A stretch of 64,000 nt of DNA from contig CM059560.1 in the NCBI GenBank assembly GCA_030386875.1, forward strand, positions 25,641,683 through 25,705,682. Direction: 5' to 3'. Shown here piece after piece: positions 40,501-52,500 of the stretch (position 1 is the first letter of the stretch; each line of letters opens with the position of its first letter). Made by a program: the position numbers and the translations under genes. The notes under the pieces were generated by a model. It was not told the DNA's origin. It saw only the letters and a list, made by a program, of their open reading frames with translations, and did no database searches. Origin of the DNA: Morinoia aosen. Taxonomy: Eukaryota > Arthropoda > Malacostraca > Amphipoda > Talitridae.

Positions 40501-43500
40501 TGACCGTATGAAAATGGTTTTGACCGTGTGAAAATGGTTTTGGCCTCGTGAAAATTGTTTTAACAGTGTGAAAATTGTTTTGACTGTGTGAAAATTGTTT
40601 TGGCCGAGTGAAAATTGTTTTGACTGTGTGAAAATTGTTTTGGCCGAGTGAAAATTGTTTTGACTGTGTGACAATTGTTTTGGCCGAGTGAAAATTGTTT
40701 TGACTGTGTGAAAATTGTTTTGGCCGAGTGCAAATTGTTTTGGCCGAGTGAAAATTGTTTTGGCCGTGTGAAAATTGTTTTGACTGTGTGAAAATTGTTT
40801 TGGCCGAGTGAAAATTGTTTTGGCCGTGTGAAAGTTGTTTTGACCGTGTGAAAGTTGTTTTGACCGTGTGAAAGTTGTTTTGACCGTGTGAAAGTTGTTT
40901 TGACCGTGTGAAAGTTGTTTTGACCGTGTGAAAGTTGTTTTGACCGTGTGAAAGTTGTTTTGACCGTGTGAAAGTTGTTTTGACTGTGTAAAAGTTGTTC
41001 TGACCGTGTGTAAATTCTCTTGACCATGTTCAAATTTTCTTGACTCTGTGAGTATTGGTATAGCCCTGTGAATGGAAGTGCATTTGACCACGTTGAAATT
41101 GGTTTGGCCATTTGAAAATAACTGGTACAGCTATTTAAAAATAATAGGTTGGCCATTTGAATAAATGGGTTTGACCCTCTGAAAATAGCAAGTTTGACCA
41201 TTTGAAAATAGCAAGTTAGACCATTCGAAATATTTTGGTTTGGCTATTTTTGAAAACTTGTATGGCCTTTTGAAAATGATTAATTTGGGCATGAAGATAT
41301 TTTTTCTGTCATTGGGAAAATAATTAAAAATAAATAAAATAAAATAAAATCTTCTTACCGGGAAAGTGCTCTTTTGAAATTGCTAAATTGACTGGAAAAA
41401 TCCTCATAGTTCATAAAATGGCTCAGAGCGTTCCATGTAGTGCAAATTGTTTTCCGACTGTAGAATTGAGCATCACAGAAAGGAAGGACAAACTGTCTCA
41501 CTTTCTTGGTTTATTTTCAAATTCTTTGTCTTGCGCTCCTTCGTAGGAGTGTAATCACGATCAGATTACAGGGTATGAGAGAAGATATTGAACTGTTAGT
41601 AGTTAAACGGGACTCTCACCATTTTTTTCTCTCTTTCGATATGCTTGTGTGATGTACGCATGAAAGCGTTGTTTGTTATTGCAGAGTGTTCGAGGTGCTA
41701 CCTTCGGCCTGCGAACCACAAGGTGACGGAAGCGAGGACTGGTTGCACACTCTCCGTCTTGCGCTCAGGGAACTTCTGAAGGAAAGCAACCACTGCGCCG
41801 TCGTGGTGCGGCCTAGGCTTTTACCTCAGCACATTTTGTACAAGCTCGTCGCTCTTGCAGTTGACGGTGAGGAATGAATTTGATACCTTCACGTCGACCA
41901 GTTTATTATGCAGGAGTCATTATCATGGGATTTCAGCATATGTTAGCAGATTAAAATAATTTATGGATTTTGTGCGTGTGTTGTAAGTCCTATTGAATTA
42001 GCTTAGAATCTAACATTAAAATTCAGTTGTCATTATTGCATGGTTTCTGCCTTTTCATTACACTCTATTCATTTTTTTAAACTAGTTTGACGTTGAGGAG
42101 ATACTGCAAGAAAAGTGTGTGTGTTTTAATAGTGAAAAGAGGTAAGAGAAATTTGAATAACATAAAGGAAGGTGCCGAGAAGAATTCTAACCAGCTACTT
42201 TTACTGGATCTATCATTTCACAGTCAAATAGCATGCATTATAGCTGAATTATCTCCCACGCTTGTCTTGGTCGCACCTGCTTGAAAAATTCCTGCAGTGA
42301 TGAAGCTGTGTACCTTCAGCCAAATGTGTTAGTGAAATCAATGGAGGTGGATCATGCACCGTCAGCTTAATGACCGCTGAAGAAGTATATTTCTGATTTC
42401 GTTATTTAGCCGTTTTATAGCCCTTTTCAATCAGTGAAATTTCAATGCGTGATACGTGTAATATTGTCCGAATTTACAGTTTTATCTTCCTTTCAAGGTT
42501 AAGAGAACAAAACACAAAACCTCTAAATTTGCCACATGATAGAAAATAAGCACCCTGAACGGCGTTGCTTGACTATGTAATATTAACTTATCTAACCAAA
42601 TAATATTCATTTAATTGACCAGATAAAGTTCGCTTGCCTGACTAGATGAAATTTGCTTGCCTGACCAAATAACTTCGTCAGGCTGGGCGCGTGGGGTATT
42701 CACTACAGAGGAAGAAGAGGAGCTGCTACGTCATGAGCGAGCTGCTGAAAATCTGGGCAAGGCTGGGAACGCTCCTGCCCACCTGGTCCATCTTCTTCCG
42801 GAAGAACTGTTCAAGTACCGCAATGTCTTGAAATGCAAGCTGCGGTCTAAGCTTCATGTTTGCTTCATTGTCGATTCCCCTGATGTGAGAATACTCAAAT
42901 ATTGTTCCGCATTTTTCTGTTTATAGTTCTTAACTTCTTTGCTAGATGGCATTGGAAAGCATTGGTTCACAGTCTCAACGGTTAAGTCAATTTCTGGCCA
43001 GAACAGTATCAGTTTATTTATCGTTGAACAGCAACCGAGTTCGATTTAGCGCCATTTGTTGTATTTATGTGGGAAGCATGTCTGATTTCAAATCAGAAAA
43101 AGCGAAGGAAACGGTGTATGAAATTTTGCTTTCTTGGCTTAAAAGAAAGTTTGCCCGTATCTGTTAGGGACTGGAGACAAAAAATGGATCTGCTTTTAGA
43201 ATCTAAACTGTAAAAAGTCAAAGGCTGACCCAGGATAACAATCAACACCGACCGCAAAACCGAAACACTTCGGAAAGAAAACAGTGCTGTGCCTTTCGTT
43301 TGAATCAAAAGGGTGTGATGCACCATATAGTTCCTAAAACAATGAAAAATATTGAATACCGTTTGCCAACGATAACAATTGGTCAATTCGAAATTTACAT
43401 TGATCAAAAAAAACGTTCAGATGAGGCTGCAAGACAACAGATCACACGTATCTCAAGGCAACAGCTCATCTCACATACAGTAAGACAACGACATGTCACA

Positions 43501-46500
43501 AACAACGTATAACACCAGTTCTGCACTCTGCAACGGGAAATCTTGCATTGCTTGTCGTACTCATCAGACTTGGCCGCTTTGGACTACCACTTGTTTCTAT
43601 GGCTGCCTTTTTCATTTTCCCAGCAACGCCTGAAGATATAAAAAATGACTTGTTGACTGGATTACCTAAAAATCGGAATGATTTGGTGGGACGGCATCCA
43701 CGATTTAAAGAAGAGATTGGCACAATGTGGAACTAGCAATGGTTCATTCGTTGAATTAAACGTGTTTTATTTCTCGTGAGATAAAATTGTTATAATTGAC
43801 AAAAAATTATGATTTTTAACTGGCACACCGGGTAAATGTTTGTTAATAATTGTTGTTTGGACATTTTGATGAATTGTACCGTATTTACTCTTAGATTGTC
43901 GATTTGATATGATTATAGGTTCCAAATATCGTTTCCAAATGAATTTTCTCAGCATAATCAATATGAAGTAGGAATAGCAGCAGTTTGTGCCTTCAATGTA
44001 CACTGACTTTCACGTTTTAATATGACAGTTCTATTTCATTTCTATTCATGCGTGCATTTCTGCAAATATTGTAGTAACATTTCTGCAGATCTTTATTTAT
44101 GCAAATGCAATGGATTACGAACAGATGAACGATTGTATTATAAGCTGCATTACGCCAGTGCAATGCACTCGAGTTTTTATCAATATGTTTTTCTTGTCTT
44201 GAGGCTTGAGCTACTGGTCACCTTGAGGAACTATGTAAAAAATTACTTCATTTTTTCATGTGTGTTCGTCTCTGTTATTTCAGATTTCTTAATGATTCAA
44301 GCAATTTTTTACTTCAATGTTTATCACAGATAAGACGCGCGTTCGTTCTCTCAAGACACGAAATGATGCAATCACGCAGGATTTCTAACGTGAATCACCG
44401 AGTCCTACACCCACACAGGGGGTGGACGTGCTGATACGTGTGAACGAGGCGGTGCTGTGGTGTTGCATCTCCGTGCCAGTCGAGCGCTGGTCGAGGGCAG
44501 ACTTGTACCACATGGCCAGTGTCTTGCTAGAGCCTCTTGCTCTGCCCGAACCCTTCAGTGGCCAACTGTTGGCATGTCTCGTCAAGCTCTATGAGGTATT
44601 ATTACACACTTCTGCATTACAAAATGTATTCGTCCTGAGTTGAATGCGTTAGATTTTTATTGACCTCTCACTTTTAGACTTTCGATGCTTTTCATCTGTA
44701 GCGTTGTTATATGCGACGTGAACAAACGGGAATGGGTAAATAAATATATTTATGCATGCATCTTTGAATATTTGGACATTTTATTCATTTTGCACAGTTT
44801 CCTCAATTGTTTACTGTCCTACCAGTAATTCACACTGACTGCATAATTGGCTCTCCATGAGTGCAATATGATTGTTCAATCGTGTTTCCACTATGAAAGT
44901 GTTATCAAATTATTTAAAAAGTGGTGACATAGAAAATAGATATACATTTGGGGCTTACAGCTGTATTTGAAACAATATTCTTTGAAATTTAATTCTTCAG
45001 CATTGTGCCTTCTGAAATGCCGAACATTATCGTAAAATTCTAAGGAGATTTTCCAACCCAGTCTACACGGCTCACTTCCGAATTTCAGAGCCATTCTGTC
45101 AAGTCTTCGAAAGCCAACACCGGTGATCTCGTGGAGTTCTGCCTCATGCTTCGGCGATTCGTCTTCGTACGCCGTCTTAACTTACGGAACGCGATGTCTC
45201 TATTACAAGATGGACTGCAGGTGTGTTATTTTTCATTGTGTGTGATTTTCTGCCCTCAGATTTGGAAAAAGTAAATTACAATTACCAAAATTGGGTTGGA
45301 TATCATCAGTTGTGTATACATGGGAATTAGAACTCCCGAGGGAAAAGTGAGGGCCTAAGCTAAGAGATAGGTAGGCCTTTTTTGTTGATATAAAACGTTT
45401 TTGTTGTGTTAAGGACCATCTTTTTTCGGTTCGCTGCTGTCCTATTTTTCAGCACCGACTTCTTTCTTCTTCGAGTTTGATCATGTTTCATACTCTTCTT
45501 TCTCAACTTACTGTTTCTTTGCCCTTTCTGCATTGATTCCGCGTTCCCTTCACTTCATTCTAAATGGTGCCTTCCTCCTTCCTCTCTTTGGATCACCTTA
45601 GTGGCGGATAGGGATGACAAAACTAACTAATGATCTAATCTTTATCATTTGTGATTTTTCTATTGATAATGAAGATCACAGCGCTCTCTTTTCCGAATAT
45701 CCTCCACAGAGGCGAAGATGAAGTGAGTGATCTATTTGCGATACCCATTCAAATACAATAAACGTATGAATCGCTTAAATATTTCTTGTTTAAGTTGATT
45801 TTTTTCAGTTTTGATGAGGCGTAACACTAAATTGATTGACAGTTATACCTCTCATGTGCTATGAAAAGAAACCCAGCCTCCAAGTATGTAGTGAAATTTG
45901 TCTACAGCGTCAAAGGGGAAATACAAGTTTTTCATTTTAATGTTTTCAGAAGTACTAATGAATGAGCTATTTTAAACAGTGAATCTGGGTTTAATTCAGA
46001 TTTAAGGAAAATGATTCGGTAAATAAATATTTTTTTCGTTAAAGTTCAATATACTTGACAGAGATTGGCGGAGTCTAGTAAAAACGTGGACGACCTGCGA
46101 GGAGAGCTGGCGGGACTGGAGCCTGCGCTGAAGAAAACCTTCGAGAAGTGCGGGAGCTACACCACCGAGCTGGGCGAACAGCGAGAGGTGGTGGCGCAAC
46201 TCAGGGACCGCCTCGCGCAGCACCAAGAGAAAGTGAAGGTGGCGTGGTAGAAAACAACATCATGAACTTTGCAATACTGATAAAATATGTTAACTCTTTT
46301 TCGTTTTCTCTGCCTTTTTCCCTCGTTTTCATCAGTCTTTTCCCCTTGTTTTCACCGTCTTTTTTCCTTGTTTTTACCGTCTTTTTCCCTTGTTTTCGCT
46401 GTCTTTTTCCCTTGTTTTTACTGTCTCTCTCCCTTGTTTTCTCTGTCTCCCTTCCTTGTTTTCTCTTTCTCTTTCCCTTCTTTTCTCTGTCTCTTTCCTT

Positions 46501-49500
46501 TCTTTTCTCTGTCTCTCTCTATCGGTAAGAGTGATGTTTCATTTTTCACCGTGTATAGAAGAAGGGAGCAAAAAGAAAATCAGTTCGAAAAAAAATACTC
46601 GTCAAATTTTTATCATAAAATACAGTGAAGAATTGGGAGTTAATGCGCTATAAATTGCAATATTTTGCTTTATTTCATAACAAATCATGAAATTGAAATA
46701 CGAAACAGAATGTGCGCGTCTCATAATAAAAATTCTAACATCATGCTCTGTCGCTGTAACTCTGTAATTGCACAAGGCTGCAACAGTGAAAGGGGTATAG
46801 GAAGCTGTTCTTTTTAAGGCAGAGAGGAGGTCTTCGAGACACTCAAGAGAAGAAGGGAAACGCAGGCATAATGCATGGGTGCACTCCTCAGCCTCTAAAC
46901 TAGAAGATTTTCTGACTATTTAAACGTGGAATATCATTAATTACGGTATCCGATTTTCAAATTTAGAACGGTGTTGACTAACGACTGGTCAGCATTTCAT
47001 CTTGGATATGTTGTGATGATAATTTAAAATGTAAGACTGTAAATATCAAAGAAATTGATTAATTTTAAATAAATTGTATAGCGTAAAATATTTGAAAACA
47101 TCAAGAAAAGTAGTTTCTCCCATTTCCTTTACATTTGGATTTGAGTATTAAATTTTGAAGTATTTGAAGTATCAATCTACTGTACATGGTGATATTTAGA
47201 GTTAAGATACAATTTTTAGCTCATCAACTATACATACCAGGACATTACTTGAACTTAAAGTGGAATGCATTTTTGTAATATAAACCGTGAGGCATTGAAT
47301 TGAAATAAATTATTTGTGTTAATTATTCGTGTTAATTCTTTATTTAAAAAAATAAATCAGGAAGTCTCAGAGTGTAATGTGTCATCATTCACTCATGTTC
47401 CAATACTCAATGAGAACACAGATTTTACCAATATGAAAACAACGGCCAAGACAACGTCAATAACGAAATTAATTTTTGCGCTCATCCACATGTGATGCAC
47501 AGTTCATCAGTTCAAAGTGAATGCTGAATTAAGGTGACATTGAAGTACAGTTTTTCTAAATATCACAGGACCAAGAGGAAATTGTATCGAAACAAACAGC
47601 AGAGGTGGCTGCCGACTTGAAGGCGGCCCTCGCAGTGGTGGAGGCCTCAGAAAAGGGCCTCAAAGGTCTTGATAAGAAAGACTTGAACGAGGTGCGGGCT
47701 CTGAGCAAGCCTCCCGAGCTGGTCGTCACCTGCCTCGAGCCTGTGTGCCTTCTTCTGGGTGTCAGGTGAGAGGCATTGCGACACCTGCCGACTGTGCGAC
47801 CATCATCACAGTTTTGAAAGTCTCAAAGTCTGGGTGTCAGGTCTAGGTTTCAGGTGAGATGCATTGCGATGCCCGTCGTGAAAGGGTTGCTGGAGCGCAA
47901 AAGAAATCAAGTGAGACAAGCTGTCAGCTCAGAAGCGGACTCAATTTGATGCATTTTTTCTAGTACAATACATTCCATGTCATCAATAAATCAGGTTATT
48001 AATTCATAAATTGAATCATCTACCCTCGAAAGAACAAGTAGCCGAAGAAAATTCGTGAGTACGAAGACTAAAAGTATTATTCTAATAAAAGTATTATTCT
48101 AAGTATTAATCTAATCCCAATATTTAAGGTTAATATCTTAGTTAATAGCAGAATACCCATCTCGTGAGGTGTTCATCCTGTCTTTGTCTCTCCGGATCTA
48201 CAACTCTTGAAGTGTTGGCTGGCACCATTCTTACGTATGCATTCAAGTTTAGTTTTCTTTGCGCTCGTGTGATTTTGTTATCTATCAAAATACTATCTGT
48301 TTACTGCAAGGAATTAAAATTCGTTCGTAAGTAGGATATGTAAGGACCTTCAGCACTGTAGTTCACTTGCATTGGCAGGAGCCTAAATTTAACTCATGAA
48401 CAGCTTGTTTATAGGAAACTGTAACGTAAATAATACAGTTGTGTAATATCTTGGAATTTCAGCAAGATATAAGGTTTACTGGACAGCACTTGTAGATCGG
48501 TTAGCCTAGCCGTAAACCAGGCAAGAGGATAGCAAAACGAACAGCAGGACTACTAGTTTTGTACTGATCTCCAGTTCACACAGCTTGCTCTTAAGTCTAG
48601 TTCGAACAATGAACTTCCGCCCGGCAGTAGGGGCGCTACCGACCTATCCGGCGCTCGTAAATACCAGGCGCGCATCGGCTGTTCCGCCGGAAACTCCGAG
48701 CGAGCGAGACTCATAAATCTCCGCAGCCGGAACCTCCATAAATATCACAAGAGCGTCACTATACAACAACTTCCCTCCCTTTAGATGAATATGTGACAAA
48801 GGGAAGGAGGAACTCAACAACCTATTCGTATTACAGGTTTGGTTATTCTGCCTGATCTACGAGGTTTATTTTGCTCAGGAGAGCTGTTAACAGGCTGAAA
48901 AGCAGGAGTCTCTGCTGCTCCACTCCCGGTAGATTCCAAACTACTGTGCAACAGCTGATTTGAATGTCTCTTCCAGATTACATTTAATGCTAATATTTGA
49001 ACATGAAAGATATTAACGGCAACTTTACTAACAATAATTCCCTTCAACCACTTGGGACCATTTCTTAAATTCAGAGCGAGAACATGATCCCCGACATCAA
49101 ATTGAGTTACATACATAGGCTTAGACCTGGACACAGAAAATTTAGGATGAACTCTATCTTTGGAAGTAACAAATTTACGATTGTTCAGCGCAACAGAGGG
49201 AACAATTTTTGTAACACTATGCGGAATACAATGCGATTGAAATAATGCTTTCGCTAGACGGGATTTGAACGATTCGGAAGAAGATAGTTTTTTCAACAAG
49301 TCTTTAATGACTCTTACCCCCCTCTCAGCTTGACCATTGCTTGCTGGAGAGTAGGGCGGAGGTGTGAGGTGCTCAATGCCGTTGGAAATAAGAAAATCTT
49401 TGAAGTCTTGAGATGAAAAGTTAGAAGCATTGTCACTTACGAGCACATCACACAACCCGTTTCTGCTGAAAATCATTCTCAACGCATCGACAGTATCTGA

Positions 49501-52500
49501 CACACTCGTGGATGGTACCACTTCACATTCAATATATTTAGATAATGCATCTACAGCAATGAAAACAATTTTATTCTCGTAGAAAAAGTGATCGACATGA
49601 ATGCGTTCAAAAGGACGAGAAGGAGTAGGCCATTCTACATTTCTAAACTTAGGTTTTGCTCGATTTAATTGACATTGGGGACAACATTTTACGATGTCTT
49701 CAATAGTTTTGTCCATTCCGGGAAACATAATAACAGATCTGGCCAACGATTTCATGCCACAAATGTCAGGATGTCCATCATGAAATGTTTCAAGGACTAA
49801 ACTACGCAGTGACTTGGGAATAAAAACCCGTTCTTTATAAAGTATGCAACCTTTCATGATGGTCGTCTAAGGTAGCAGGTTCTTAAATTTTGAAAAATTG
49901 GGATCAGGTTTAGGAGGCATGCCAAACTTTATGTATTGTTTAAGTTGGCATAGTTCGCTATCCATATCAGTATGAGTTTTTTGTATTTTCACACGTGACA
50001 GGAGTTTTATCAAGAGTGTTCACAGCAAAAATCATTTCGTACGGTTCTAGCTCCCTTACAGTCGTAGGTAGTGGCAGCCTACTGAGACAATCGCTATTTA
50101 CGTTACATTTGCCTTTCGAATATCTGAAAACATAGTCAAACTGGGAGAGTCTAAGAGCCCATCTCTGAATTCGAGCGGAACAGTTGAGAGGTACACCCTT
50201 GTCATGTGCAAAAAGTTTACAAAGAGGTTTCTGATCATTATGGATAATGAACTTAGCACCAAGTAGAAATTTCTTGAATTTCTCCACGCCAAAAACCACA
50301 CTAAGGCTCTCCCTTTCAATGTTAGAGTAGTTTTGTTCCGCACCATTCAGAGATCTCGAAGCAAATTGAACCGGACACCAATCATGAGAAGGACTAACGC
50401 GTTGCATGAGTATGGCAGCAAATCCATAACCTGAACTATCAGTTTCAAGAAGAGTTTCATGGTTGGGATCAAACAACTTTAGAGGTTTATGCGAACGAAA
50501 GATGTTCTTGATTTTCTGGACACTCTCGTCCTGTTCTGGAGTCCACCGGAACTGTACATTTTTCTTAAGCAGCGAATACAGAGGATGCATGACATTAGAA
50601 AAGTTGGGTACAAACCGACTATAGAAGTTACACAATCCGATGAAAGCTTGCAACTGTTTGAGGTTTTTAGGAACAGGAGCATTGAGAATAGCTTCTACTT
50701 TCTCAGAGTTAGGGTGAACACCCTTGTTATCGAAAACGTACCCTAGATAAGACACACGATCAGTTATAAAGGCACATTTAGACAGATTTAAGCGAATTCC
50801 CGCGTTTTTTAGGACAGACAGGACCCTGTCAAGAACTTCCAAATGAGCATCATATGACGAGGTCAAAATGAGGAGGTCATCCTGGTACACAATGATGTTA
50901 TCGATGCCAGACAGAGTCCTATTCATGAATGCTTGAAAAATGCCGGGGCTTGCACGTAGACCATAAGGTAAGTAATTGTACATGAATAGACCTTCAGAGG
51001 TGTTAATGGTCGTAACTTTCTTTGATTCTTCGTCCAACGGAATTTGCAAAAACGCGTTAGACAAATCAATTTTTGAGAAAAACTTAGCGTCTCCGACTTG
51101 AGAAATGACATCATCAATAACAGGTAGTACAGATTGAACTGGATTCAAAAAATTATTAATGGAAGCTGAAAAATCTCCACAGATTCTCACACTGCCGTCA
51201 GACTTTAGAACATTAACGGTAGGAGATGCCCATTGGCTATCATACACTTTTGTGATTTTGCCCATACTCTGCAAGCGTTCTAGTTCGGTTTTGACAGAGT
51301 CTCTTAGTCTTACAGGAACCGGGCGTGCTTTACAAAATACAGGAACTGCATTAGGCAACACATCAAGATGAACTGTCTCTTTAACGTTAGACTGTGAATC
51401 AGATGACAAATATTCGTCATATTTTAACGACAAACTTTTCGGCAAACTATGACAATCCGTTTTATTTATGGAGTCGTATTTATCAGGAATGACAATGTTT
51501 ACGTTTAGTTTAGAACAAATATCTCGGCCCAGTAAGTTGATTCTATCATCCTCCACAATGAGAAACTTATGATTAAAACTAACATTATGGTACATGACAG
51601 TTATTGAAGCTTGACCAAGCAGGTTTACCGAGACACCACTGTACCCGAGAATTTTGCTGCATGTAGGATTTACCACAGCACCAACTTTGATTGCATCTCT
51701 TTTACGTATAGTTGACACGACACTGCCGTTATCCAACAGGAATTCAACAGGTTTACTATTTAAGTTGCATGCAATCATAGTGGGCTCTTTAGTGACGGGA
51801 ATTACAGTGGTGTTTACTCTAAAAAATTAGAATCATTTGGGGAATAATCAGAACACTCATGTAGATGATTACCGTCACCACCTTCGTTCCCAGGTTTTTG
51901 CAACACAGCTTCGTTCTTCTGTAGAGGCATCCGTGAATCCTTCATTAACACGTCTTCTCTCCCAACGTTGCCACAGCAACCGCTTCTTCCCGACTGCACT
52001 GTGTAAGTGCGAGCTGCGTCAAATTTTCCTTGTGTAGGTCCCCTTCGTGTAGGCATAGCAGGAGGAGGCCGAGCTGCAGTTGTAGATTTGCAAACCTTAG
52101 AGATGTGGCCTAATTTTCCACATGTGTGACATTTCAATTTCAAAGCATGGCAATTCTTTGCAAGATGCTTTTGCTTGGTTCCGCAGCGAATGCATATGTA
52201 GTTCGGCGGGAGTTTTTCTGTAGTGAAATACGATGAAGATGAATCCTCACGAATGATATCTTGAGCGTCGGAGCTTAATTGTTCGATAAGTTTTGCGTGT
52301 TCAACGCATTCGTTGAAGGACTTGCTATCGCACTTCTGTAGAACCGCGCTGAGAATTTGCGCTGAGTGTAGCCCAGCCACGAAGGCATCTCTTAATAAAC
52401 GATCACGACAGCAATTACCATAATTGCATGCAGATGCTAAGTCATTTAACGTTTTAGCATAACTTTCTATGGATTCATTAGCACCTTGTTTTCTATTTAG

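Noticed and set aside
39770..41030. CRISPR-like regular repeats
   Set aside because: Units are directly adjacent with no unique spacers, there are no cas genes, and the context is eukaryotic.
40420..41201. Open frames of 213 and 223 residues, minus strand
   Set aside because: Translations of the 21-bp minisatellite.
49975..49990. Programmed -1 frameshift at the A-run ending the protease-RT frame
   Set aside because: The sequence resembles A AAA AAC, but the integrase frame lies +1, not -1, and a further TAG follows, so an indel is more likely.
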